Shown here: one piece after another, positions 46,049 to 54,394 of the stretch | Numbering within the stretch: position 1 is the stretch's first letter | Layout: each line of letters starts with the position of its first letter | From: Prevotella sp. P5-108 | GTDB taxonomy: Bacteria; Bacteroidota; Bacteroidia; Bacteroidales; Bacteroidaceae | Assembly (NCBI RefSeq): GCF_002251385.1 | Contig: NZ_NPJJ01000063.1 | Span: 1-64,000, forward strand | Reading direction: 5' to 3' | DNA length: 64,000 bases | Made by a program: the position numbers and the translations under genes | Notes under the pieces: generated by a model | What the model saw: only the letters and a program-made list of their open reading frames with translations | Told to the model about the DNA's origin: nothing | Database searches by the model: none

Positions 46049-47874
46049 GAAAACTCGAACTGTTGGCTCCCGCCAAGAACCTGGAATGTGGCATCGCAGC
46101 CATCGACTGCGGAGCCGATGCCGTGTATATCGGTGCCGCACGCTTCGGCGCCCGCGCTGCAGCCGGCAACTCTGTCGACGACATCGGCCAGCTGTGCCAG
46201 TATGCGCATCGCTTTGACGCCAAGGTCTATGTCACGCTCAACACCATCATCTACGACAGCGAGATGGACGACACGCTGGCGCTCGCAGAGCAACTGCGCG
46301 AGGCAGGAGTGGACGCCCTGCTGCTGCAAGACATGGGTCTGGTGGGACGGGTGGCTCTGCCTATACACGCCTCGACCCAATGCGACACGCGAACGGCAGA
46401 GAAGGCTCTGTGGCTGGAGTCGCTGGGCTTCACCAGAGTAGTGCTGGCTCGCGAGTTGTCGCTCGACGAGATAGCCGAGATACACAAGGCTTCGCCCGAA
46501 CTGGAGCTCGAGGTCTTTGTCCATGGTGCCCTGTGCGTGAGCTACTCTGGCGTCTGCTACGCCTCGCAATACTGCTTCGGCCGAAGCGCCAACCGCGGCG
46601 AGTGTGCCCAGTTCTGCCGACTCAAGTTTGACCTCGTCGACGCCACTGGCAGGGAGATAGAGCACCAGCGCCATCTGCTGTCGCTCAAAGACATGTGCCA
46701 GATAGATGCCATCGAACAGCTGGCCGACGCCGGTGCCTGTTCGTTCAAGATAGAGGGCCGACTCAAGGACGCCGACTATGTGAAGAATGTTGTATCGGCA
46801 TACTCGCAGCAGATAGACAGACTGGTAAGCAAGCGTCCCAACGACTATTGCCGCGCCTCGAAGGGTCAGGTGACCTATCACTTCGAGCCCAATCTGCGCA
46901 AGACTTTCAATAGAGGTTATACCCATTACTTCCTCAACGGCCGCCAGGCAGATATCGCCAGTTTTGACACCCCCAAGGCCATGGGCGAGTATGTGGGCAA
47001 GGTCAAGGAGATACGCGGCAACTCGTTCAACGTGGCGGGCGTGGCTGAGTTTGCCAATGGCGACGGGCTCTGCTTCTTCAACAGCAATCACGAGCTTGAG
47101 GGCTTCCGCGTCAACCGCGCCGAGGGTAACCGTCTCTTCCCCCAGCGCATGCCGCAGTCGCTCCGCCCTGGAGCAGCGCTATACCGCAACAACGATGTGG
47201 CTTTCTCCAAACTGCTCGCATCAACTGTGGCAGAGCGCAAGTTGCCTCTGCACATGACCCTATCGACAACGGACGACGGCTTTGCACTCGAAGCGCTTCA
47301 TGCAAGGGCCACTGTGACCTTTGAACATCAACCGGCGCGGACCAACCAGCATGACAACATCGTAAGACAGCTATCTAAGTTGGGCAACACGCCCTATACG
47401 CTGGCCGATGTGAGCATAGCCGAGGGCGCGGAGATGCTCTTCATCCCGTCCAGTCTGCTGGCAGAGTTGCGAAGAATGGTTGTGGCACAACTCGAAGAGG
47501 CTCCTGTGGAGCAGACCTCAAACCAGGACAATCAGCAGATGGTGGCCGACGATGCCATGATGCCCAACGGATGGCAGCGCGAATACATCCAGCACACCTA
47601 TTTATATAATATAGCCAACCGCGAAGCCCGCGCCTTCTACCAACAGCATCACCGTCATGAGCTGGCTCCTGCCTACGAGCTCTCGCCGACCTCACATCCG
47701 CTCATCATGCAGTGCCGTCACTGTCTGCGCTATGCGCTGGGCTACTGTGTGCGTCGCGGCGGTCGCCAACCCGAATGGAAAGAGCCTCTGAGCCTGCGCC
47801 TTGCCGACGGAAGATGTTTCGAACTCAAGTTTGTCTGTGACGAGTGTCAGATGAATATCTATGCTAAAGAATAG
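46045..47874 (+). CDS. U32 family protein, RlhA/TrhP-like RNA hydroxylase
   Basis: A 609-aa cytoplasmic protein. The U32 core (about 1-330) begins MRKLELLAPAKNLECGIAAIDCGADAVYIG and contains the Cys cluster in CVSYSGVCYASQYCFGRSANRGECAQFCR, likely ligands of an iron-sulfur cluster. A C-terminal Cys-rich tail (CRHCLRYALGYC, then CDECQ) recalls zinc or cluster binding in RlhA. E. coli RlhA hydroxylates C2501 of 23S rRNA and TrhP acts on tRNA. The older label peptidase U32 is probably misleading. The overlap with metA by four bases implies coupled translation. Confidence 0.85.
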   Translation: MRKLELLAPAKNLECGIAAIDCGADAVYIGAARFGARAAAGNSVDDIGQLCQYAHRFDAKVYVTLNTIIYDSEMDDTLALAEQLREAGVDALLLQDMGLVGRVALPIHASTQCDTRTAEKALWLESLGFTRVVLARELSLDEIAEIHKASPELELEVFVHGALCVSYSGVCYASQYCFGRSANRGECAQFCRLKFDLVDATGREIEHQRHLLSLKDMCQIDAIEQLADAGACSFKIEGRLKDADYVKNVVSAYSQQIDRLVSKRPNDYCRASKGQVTYHFEPNLRKTFNRGYTHYFLNGRQADIASFDTPKAMGEYVGKVKEIRGNSFNVAGVAEFANGDGLCFFNSNHELEGFRVNRAEGNRLFPQRMPQSLRPGAALYRNNDVAFSKLLASTVAERKLPLHMTLSTTDDGFALEALHARATVTFEHQPARTNQHDNIVRQLSKLGNTPYTLADVSIAEGAEMLFIPSSLLAELRRMVVAQLEEAPVEQTSNQDNQQMVADDAMMPNGWQREYIQHTYLYNIANREARAFYQQHHRHELAPAYELSPTSHPLIMQCRHCLRYALGYCVRRGGRQPEWKEPLSLRLADGRCFELKFVCDECQMNIYAKE

Positions 47875-47878
47875 GATA

Positions 47879-48877
47879 ATGATGATGAAAACGAGTAAAT
47901 ACACAGCGCTGCTATTGCTGATGATAACGATGCTGGCGTCGTGCTACCACCGCCCGCACCGTTACGCGAATGTAACCGGGGAAATCACTGGCGTACAGAC
48001 AGATACCATGTCGTTCTACACACTGCACCATTATACGGTCAACTATAATTTCATCGTACGCTCAAACTCGCTTACGCTCGTTGCGCAGCAACCGGAAGAG
48101 GTACTGAGCAACATGCCCACCGACTCATTTACAGTCCGGCACGGCGAACATCTGGTTGTGGCAGACTATCGCACACTGCCACAGGACCCGGCAGACTCTG
48201 TATGGATACAGGTGGCAACTGCCTCGCGCCATTTCGGATGGGTACATGAAGGAAAGCTGCTCCGCTCTGTCGTGCCCGATGATCCCATATCCGAGTTCAT
48301 ATCCACTTTCTCTGACACCCACCTCCTTATTTTCCTTATCGTGATATGCGTCATCTCTGCCGCTTATCTCATCAGGAAGCTGAAGCGTATGGATGTACCC
48401 ATCGTCCACTTCCGCGACATCCATTCCTTCTATCCCACTCTGCTCACGCTACTGGTGGCGTCGGCAGCGACGCTCTATGCCAGCATCCAGACATTTGCCC
48501 CAGACGTATGGCGGCACTTCTACTTCAACCCGACACTCAACCCGCTGTCGGTGCCACCCATACTGGCGCTATTTCTGCTTCTGGTTTGGGCGATGCTGAT
48601 TGTAGGTGTCGCAGTGCTGGACGACGTGCGCGGTCAGTTGGCAACGGGCGAAGCCATACTCTATCTGAGTGGACTGGCTGCAGTTTGCGCCATCGACTAC
48701 ATAGTCTTCAGCATCACCTCTTTATATTTTATAGGTTATATTCTGCTCGTCTTGTATTTCATATACGCCATCAGGCAATACCGCACCCATAGCCGCATGA
48801 CCTATGTCTGTGGGAAATGTGGCGCACTGCTACGCAAAAAAGGCGAATGTCCTCACTGCGGCGCCTTCAACGTATGA
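47879..48877 (+). CDS. Lipoprotein-anchored membrane protein with SH3-like and zinc-ribbon ends
   Basis: Protein of about 332 aa. The N-terminus MMMKTSKYTALLLLMITMLASC has a lipobox (LASC). Residues of about 75-125 (SFTVRHGEHLVVADYRT, SVWIQVATASRHFGWVHEGKLL) look like a periplasmic SH3-type domain. Four to five membrane segments follow (about 137-290), and the end YVCGKCGALLRKKGECPHCGAFNV is a four-Cys zinc ribbon, probably cytoplasmic. Starts at 47861, 47879, 47882 and 47885 are possible; 47879 is used because it follows the U32 stop. I recognise no named family. It may sense or organise something at the membrane. Confidence 0.72.
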   Translation: MMMKTSKYTALLLLMITMLASCYHRPHRYANVTGEITGVQTDTMSFYTLHHYTVNYNFIVRSNSLTLVAQQPEEVLSNMPTDSFTVRHGEHLVVADYRTLPQDPADSVWIQVATASRHFGWVHEGKLLRSVVPDDPISEFISTFSDTHLLIFLIVICVISAAYLIRKLKRMDVPIVHFRDIHSFYPTLLTLLVASAATLYASIQTFAPDVWRHFYFNPTLNPLSVPPILALFLLLVWAMLIVGVAVLDDVRGQLATGEAILYLSGLAAVCAIDYIVFSITSLYFIGYILLVLYFIYAIRQYRTHSRMTYVCGKCGALLRKKGECPHCGAFNV

Positions 48878-48909
48878 CGCCATCGCGGCACAATTCCTCA
48901 TAAATGAGG

Positions 48910-48941
48910 ATTGGGATTGCAGAGGATTATGAGTACCTTTG
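48910..48941 (+). promoter_or_regulatory. Promoter of the second TonB receptor gene
   Basis: TACCTTTG (48934-48941) with ATTG (48910-48913) at 20 nt. Transcription near 48947 fixes the start at 48970 rather than the longer frame from 48904. Confidence 0.6.
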
Positions 48942-48969
48942 CAGCCGTTCAAGACAACAATACAAGAGG

Positions 48970-51402
48970 ATGAACTATAACAAGACAATTGTAACAACAT
49001 GTATTTCGCTGATGCTGGCCGTTGCTGCATCAGCAAGCGAATCGCGCTACGTCACACCGGTAGCCAACGACACATCAAAAGTAGTGAATATCGACGAGGT
49101 AGTAGTGGTGTCACAACCTAAAAAGGCATTCTATCTGCGTCAGCAGCCATTGAGCAGTTCGATGTTCGATGCACACGACCTGCAACGTATGTCCATGAAC
49201 GACTTACGTGACCTCTCTGCCTTTGTCCCCTCGTTTACGATGCCCTCCTACGGTTCGCGCTATACCAGCTCTATCTATATTCGCGGTATCGGATCACGCA
49301 TCAACAGTCCGGCTGTGGGCGTCTATGCCGACGGTCTGCCGCTGATGAGTAAGAGTACGTACAACTATCACAACTATGAGTTGGCTCGCGCCGATGTCTT
49401 GCGTGGTCCACAAGGAACGCTCTACGGCATCAACACTGAGGGCGGACTGATACGTACCTATAGCCTCAGTCCAATGAACTATCAAGGCACAAGAATCAAA
49501 CTGGGCGTCGGCTCCCACTTCACTCGTCATGCTGAGGTGGCTCACTATGCGAAGCCCAACGAACACATAGCCTGGTCGCTTGCCGGTTTCTATAATGGTC
49601 AGAAAGGTTTCTTTACCAACAACACAACTGGTGAAAGAGCTGATAAAGGCAATGAAGCCGGCGGCAAACTGCGCCTAATCTATCAGCAAGGTAACGGCTT
49701 CAGCGTCGACTATATCCTCGACTATCAATACGTCCGCCAGAACGCGTTCCCCTACGGACTCTGGAACGGCGAAACTCAACCCACTGTCGCCAACCGTCAG
49801 TCCAACTATCGCCGTAACATGCTCAACACCGGCGTAGTCATCTCCAAGCGTTGGGAAAACACCACCTTCAGTTCTACCACCAGCTTCCAATATCTCAAGG
49901 ACTACATGCTGATGGATATCGACTATATGGCTGCCGACTTCATGCAAATGGAAGAACGCCAACACCAAAACTCGATTACGCACGAGATGGTTGTCAAGGG
50001 GCAGATGGGCTTGACGGAGCCGGAGACCAACCGTGCGTGGCGGTGGACGACAGGTACGTTTACCTCATACCAATGGAACAAGACCGAAGCGCCAGTTGCG
50101 TTCTTTGGAGATATGGATAACATGCTGGGAACCACCATCCAAACCGCCATGTATAAAGCTATAGTACAGACGATGGCGGCACGCTTCGAGGCAACTGGCA
50201 TGGCTCCCGACAGAGCCAAGCAGATGGCTGAGCAGATGATAGAACTGCGCGGCGGAATAACAGTTACCACCGATTTGGGCGTCATCCCAGGCACGTTCCG
50301 ACTCCCTACATTCAACCAAGGGGTATTCCACGAATCAAACATCGACCTCACGCGCCGTCTGACACTGACTTTGGGACTCCGCTATGATTACTCCAAGGTA
50401 AGACTCGACTATGACACGCGGGCGGAGATGAACTGCAACGTCATGATGATGGGCAGCGCAGCTTCGAGCCACCTCTTATCCAAACTCAGCAACAGTTACC
50501 ACAATGATTTCCACCAACTTCTGCCCAAATTAGGATTGAGCTACAAGTTTGGCGATAACGGTTCCAACCTCTATGGTGCCATCAGCAAAGGTTATCGTGC
50601 CGGTGGCTACAATTATCAGATGTTTTCAGACATTCTACAGACCGAACTCAGCAACAACTCCAGCCAGCGTGGCGACTACGAGATACCCCATACCGAAGAG
50701 GACTACAAGGATATCGAGAAAACCATAGCCTACGCCCCCGAAACGACATGGAACTACGAACTGGGAGCCCACATCAATCTGCCCGGGAATAAGATCCAGA
50801 TGGATATGGCCGTCTATCTCACCAACGTGAACAACCTGCAGTTGTCGGTGATGGCCGGAAACTACGGTTTCGGCCGAATGATGGTCAACGCAGGCCGTAG
50901 CCGCAGTCTGGGTGGAGAACTTTCTCTGCGAGGAAGTCATCTTGACAATCACCTCACATGGACAGCCAGTTACGCCTTTACCCAATCGACATTCAGAGAC
51001 TATCGCGACGCCGCAACCACAGGCAACACCACCACCCAGATAGACTACCGCCATCACCGCGTGCCCTTCATCCCTTGCCACACATTGGGTTCGACGATTG
51101 ACTACCGCATCGACACGCACAACCCACGTATACATGCCCTGGTTATCGGTGCCAATATGGCCGCCCAAGGCAGCATCTACTGGAACGAGGCCAACACCCT
51201 GAGCCAGCCATTCGACGCTACACTTGGCGCCCATTGCGACGCATTGTGCGGCAATGTCATTGTAAGTCTGTGGGGCCGCAACATCACCAATTCCCGCCCC
51301 AACACCTTCGTCGTGGAAAGCAGTGCAACCGGCAAACCACTTGTCTTCGCCCAACAAGCCAACCCGTTCCACATGGGCATTGATGTCAAGTTGAATTTCT
51401 AA
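48970..51402 (+). CDS. TonB-dependent receptor (siderophore/vitamin type)
   Basis: Outer-membrane receptor of 810 aa. Signal peptide at about 1-22 (ending AASASES). The TonB box region EVVVVSQPKKAF (about 38-49) leads into a plug with IYIRGIGSRINSPAVGVYADGLPL and VLRGPQGTLYGINTEGG (about 105-165), which are the classic PF07715 motifs. A barrel of about 640 residues ends in DVKLNF with a C-terminal Phe. It lacks the carboxypeptidase-like N-domain of SusC and Oar types, and so resembles iron-complex or cobalamin receptors. The ligand is unknown. The MATE gene starts six bases after its stop. Confidence 0.92.
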   Translation: MNYNKTIVTTCISLMLAVAASASESRYVTPVANDTSKVVNIDEVVVVSQPKKAFYLRQQPLSSSMFDAHDLQRMSMNDLRDLSAFVPSFTMPSYGSRYTSSIYIRGIGSRINSPAVGVYADGLPLMSKSTYNYHNYELARADVLRGPQGTLYGINTEGGLIRTYSLSPMNYQGTRIKLGVGSHFTRHAEVAHYAKPNEHIAWSLAGFYNGQKGFFTNNTTGERADKGNEAGGKLRLIYQQGNGFSVDYILDYQYVRQNAFPYGLWNGETQPTVANRQSNYRRNMLNTGVVISKRWENTTFSSTTSFQYLKDYMLMDIDYMAADFMQMEERQHQNSITHEMVVKGQMGLTEPETNRAWRWTTGTFTSYQWNKTEAPVAFFGDMDNMLGTTIQTAMYKAIVQTMAARFEATGMAPDRAKQMAEQMIELRGGITVTTDLGVIPGTFRLPTFNQGVFHESNIDLTRRLTLTLGLRYDYSKVRLDYDTRAEMNCNVMMMGSAASSHLLSKLSNSYHNDFHQLLPKLGLSYKFGDNGSNLYGAISKGYRAGGYNYQMFSDILQTELSNNSSQRGDYEIPHTEEDYKDIEKTIAYAPETTWNYELGAHINLPGNKIQMDMAVYLTNVNNLQLSVMAGNYGFGRMMVNAGRSRSLGGELSLRGSHLDNHLTWTASYAFTQSTFRDYRDAATTGNTTTQIDYRHHRVPFIPCHTLGSTIDYRIDTHNPRIHALVIGANMAAQGSIYWNEANTLSQPFDATLGAHCDALCGNVIVSLWGRNITNSRPNTFVVESSATGKPLVFAQQANPFHMGIDVKLNF

Positions 51403-51408
51403 CCCGCG

Positions 51409-52728
51409 ATGAGAGATATAGACAAGCAGATATTCGGCCTTGCCATTCCGGCTGTGGTGACCAACATCACCGTACCCCTGCTGGGCATGGCCGACCTTGC
51501 CATCGTGGGACACATGGGCAACGCTGTCTATATCGGAGCCGTGGCAGTAGGTTCGATGATGTTCAACGTCATCTACTGGATATTCGGATTTCTACGCATG
51601 GGTACCAGCGGGCTCACTGCGCAGGCATTGGGCGCAAACGACCACCGGCAGGTACGCCATCTGCTACGCCAGTCCATCACCGCCGCACTCATCATAGCCA
51701 CGCTAATGATAGTCTGCCAGCGGGCAATCTTCCATGCCACAACCCTCATCATGCAGCCCGACGACACGGTGAGCGCGACCGTCGACACCTACTTTTCTAT
51801 ATGCGTATGGGGAGCCCCAGCCGTGATGGGACTCTACAGCCTTACCGGATGGTTCATCGGCATGCAGAACACGCGCATCCCCATGTATGTCTCCATCGCG
51901 CAAAACATCACCAACCTACTCGTTTCCATCATCTTGGTCTTCGGATTCGGACTCCGTATCGAGGGAGTGGCCTTGGGCACGATGATAGCCCAATGGACAG
52001 GCTTCGGCATGGCGCTGATGTGGCTCAAGAGGAGCCTCGCCAAGGTGGAAGTCTGCGACAGCGACAAGCTAGGCATGAAGTGGCACCACGGGATGCTCCG
52101 CTTCTTTGCAGTGAACCGCGACATATTCCTGCGCACGCTCTTTCTGGTGATGGTCAACCTGTTTTTCACCTCCTTCGGTTCCCGCCAAGGCACCCTGATG
52201 CTCTCTGCCAACACCCTGCTGCTCACCCTGTTTACCCTGACCTCCTTCTTCCTCGACGGGCTGGCCTATGCCGCCGAAGCCTTGGGCGGCAAATACTGCG
52301 GAGCCGCCGACCGCAAGGCTTTCAGTACTTTGACACGCCGTCTGTTTCTCTGGGGCATCATTGTCGCCATTGTGTTCACCCTCGTCTTCGCCTTCGGCGG
52401 AAATCCATTGCTCCACCTACTTACCTCCGAGCACGCTGTCATCAGCACAGCCCTACCCTATCTGCCCTGGGCTGTGGCCATACCCATCGCCGGTGTAACC
52501 GCTTTTCTGCTCGACGGACTGTTCATCGGGCTCACCGCCACGCGCCCCATGCTGTGGTCCACTGCACTGGCGGCAATAGTGTTCTTCACGCTCTATTTTA
52601 CCCTCGCCCCCACACTCCACAACCACGCTCTATGGCTGGCGCTGATAGCCTATCTGGCCATGCGCGGCATAGTAGAAATGCTGATGTTGCGCTTTTCTCC
52701 ATCTGTTTTCAAGTCATTTATGCAGTGA
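51409..52728 (+). CDS. MATE family efflux transporter (DinF-like)
   Basis: Inner-membrane antiporter of 439 aa with 12 predicted membrane segments in two MatE repeats. The start RDIDKQIFGLAIPAVVTNITVPLLGMADLAIVGHMG is typical for the DinF branch, as is MGTSGLTAQALGAND. In the second half, DGLAYAAEALGGKYCGAADRKAF matches the corresponding repeat. It probably exports drugs, toxic metabolites or bile salts using a sodium or proton gradient. It is placed six bases after the TonB receptor and is very likely cotranscribed with it, so a coupled uptake and export role is possible. Confidence 0.93.
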   Translation: MRDIDKQIFGLAIPAVVTNITVPLLGMADLAIVGHMGNAVYIGAVAVGSMMFNVIYWIFGFLRMGTSGLTAQALGANDHRQVRHLLRQSITAALIIATLMIVCQRAIFHATTLIMQPDDTVSATVDTYFSICVWGAPAVMGLYSLTGWFIGMQNTRIPMYVSIAQNITNLLVSIILVFGFGLRIEGVALGTMIAQWTGFGMALMWLKRSLAKVEVCDSDKLGMKWHHGMLRFFAVNRDIFLRTLFLVMVNLFFTSFGSRQGTLMLSANTLLLTLFTLTSFFLDGLAYAAEALGGKYCGAADRKAFSTLTRRLFLWGIIVAIVFTLVFAFGGNPLLHLLTSEHAVISTALPYLPWAVAIPIAGVTAFLLDGLFIGLTATRPMLWSTALAAIVFFTLYFTLAPTLHNHALWLALIAYLAMRGIVEMLMLRFSPSVFKSFMQ

Positions 52729-52750
52729 GATAGAAAATTATAGGTTTTTG

Positions 52751-52782
52751 CTTGGTTGCGCGCGATAAAACCATTAATTTTG
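52751..52782 (+). promoter_or_regulatory. Promoter of the secreted nuclease gene
   Basis: TAATTTTG (52775-52782) with CTTG (52751-52754) at 20 nt. The expected start near 52788 gives a leader of about 22 nt. Confidence 0.6.
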
Positions 52783-52809
52783 CAAAGTATTACTATAGCA
52801 TAAACAGAC

Positions 52810-54378
52810 ATGAAGAAAACATTATTCTTAATCCTCTCGATTGCGTTTGCCATCACCGCAGGCGCACAGGAGAAAATGGCCGTGTGCAAACACAGTTCAC
52901 AGAATAAGAATCTTGCCAATTACCACCTATACGACCGCAGCAAGATTGACCGTGTTGATCTCGGCACCTACGGCAAGGTACGTATATTTACCGGAGACGA
53001 CGAGCACATCTATGATAAAGCCAACATTGACAGCATTGTCTTTACACGTCCCGCCAACTATGAGGACATCGGCTACCCTGCTTTCCAGAAATTCTTTATC
53101 AATGAGGACTTCTCCAACTCTTTGGGCGTATTCGAGGTTTCCACGCCCAAAGGTATATCATGGGACTACAGCACGCAGTACAAGTGCGCATTAGCCTCAG
53201 GATTCAAGGATAACAAGACCACACCCTCGGAGACATATCTCTATTCATCCGAGTTTGATTTCACCAACACTACTGAGGCTTCCCTGGAGTTCAGCTACAA
53301 GATGAACTACGCCGGTTCGACCGTCAAGGTGCTCATCACCGACTGCTTTACCGGCGACGCCGCCACGACAGAGTGGACCACGCTCAAGGATGACATCGAA
53401 AACCCGATGACATTCAACAAGACCATCACTGTAAACTGCGACATTCCCTCGCGCTTCCTCGGCGAGAGCAATGTTACCATCGCCTTCTACCACTCATGCG
53501 GCAACAGTTCGTCGACATGGGAGCTGATGAAGGTGAAGCTCCAGGAGATTACCTCTACCGGCGGTGGAAGCACTGGCGGAGGTGGTGGAGGTGAAGAAAA
53601 GCCCGGCACCGAAGACCCTAACAACAAGAACCGCAACAATGTGTCCAAGTCTGCCAACAAGGAGGTATGGCGATTGGAGTTCCCCAAAATCAAGGGCGAC
53701 GACATGAACCTCGTGATTACTCACAGCACCGCAGCCTACGGCATCACCTACTCTCTGGAATGGGATTGCAACAAGCGAGCCAACCGCTGGACCTGCTACC
53801 AGATGCACAAGGACAACAGCAAGAAGATCGTGAAGCGAAGTGAGGATTTCCGCGAAGACCCCAACATACCTTCCAGATACCAATCTACCCTCGGCGACTA
53901 TAAGGGAAGCGGTTACAGCCGCGGCCACCTCTGTCCGTCGTCAGACAGACTATGTTCGCGCGAGCAGAACAGCCAGACGTTCTATCTCTCCAATATGCAG
54001 CCACAGATACAGGGACACAATGGTGGAGTATGGAACACATTGGAGGTGCGCCTGCGTGACAAGTGGAACACAGACAAAATGCGCGACACGCTCTATGTAG
54101 TCAAGGCTGCCACCATAGACGACCAGAACATCATGACGCATACCTCCAGCGGACTGATTGTGCCCAAATACTTCTATATAGCCATCCTGAGTGTCAAGAA
54201 TGGCGTCTACTGCGCATTGGGCATCTGGTCCCCCCACGCTACAGGAAGCAAGACCGAATATATCTCCATCGACGAACTCGAGAAGCGCACTGGCATCGAC
54301 TTCTTCTGCAACCTGCCCGACGACATCGAAGCCAAGGTGGAGGCCGAATGGGACCCAGCATATTGGGGCAGGCCTTAA
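52810..54378 (+). CDS. Secreted DNA/RNA non-specific endonuclease
   Basis: Exported nuclease of 522 aa. Signal peptide at about 1-19 (ending TAGAQ). Residues 20-90 are an N-terminal module ending DKANIDSIVFTRP, common in Prevotella surface proteins. Residues of about 95-250 look like a beta-sandwich (choice-of-anchor type). A Gly-rich linker (TGGGSTGGGGGGEE, about 255-270) precedes the NUC-type catalytic domain (about 285-520) with RGHLCPSSDR and the metal-binding Asn in FYLSNMQPQ. The usual Asp before RGH is Ser here. It may degrade extracellular DNA for nutrition or neutrophil-trap escape. Confidence 0.88.
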   Translation: MKKTLFLILSIAFAITAGAQEKMAVCKHSSQNKNLANYHLYDRSKIDRVDLGTYGKVRIFTGDDEHIYDKANIDSIVFTRPANYEDIGYPAFQKFFINEDFSNSLGVFEVSTPKGISWDYSTQYKCALASGFKDNKTTPSETYLYSSEFDFTNTTEASLEFSYKMNYAGSTVKVLITDCFTGDAATTEWTTLKDDIENPMTFNKTITVNCDIPSRFLGESNVTIAFYHSCGNSSSTWELMKVKLQEITSTGGGSTGGGGGGEEKPGTEDPNNKNRNNVSKSANKEVWRLEFPKIKGDDMNLVITHSTAAYGITYSLEWDCNKRANRWTCYQMHKDNSKKIVKRSEDFREDPNIPSRYQSTLGDYKGSGYSRGHLCPSSDRLCSREQNSQTFYLSNMQPQIQGHNGGVWNTLEVRLRDKWNTDKMRDTLYVVKAATIDDQNIMTHTSSGLIVPKYFYIAILSVKNGVYCALGIWSPHATGSKTEYISIDELEKRTGIDFFCNLPDDIEAKVEAEWDPAYWGRP

Positions 54379-54394
54379 AGACAAACAATTGAAT

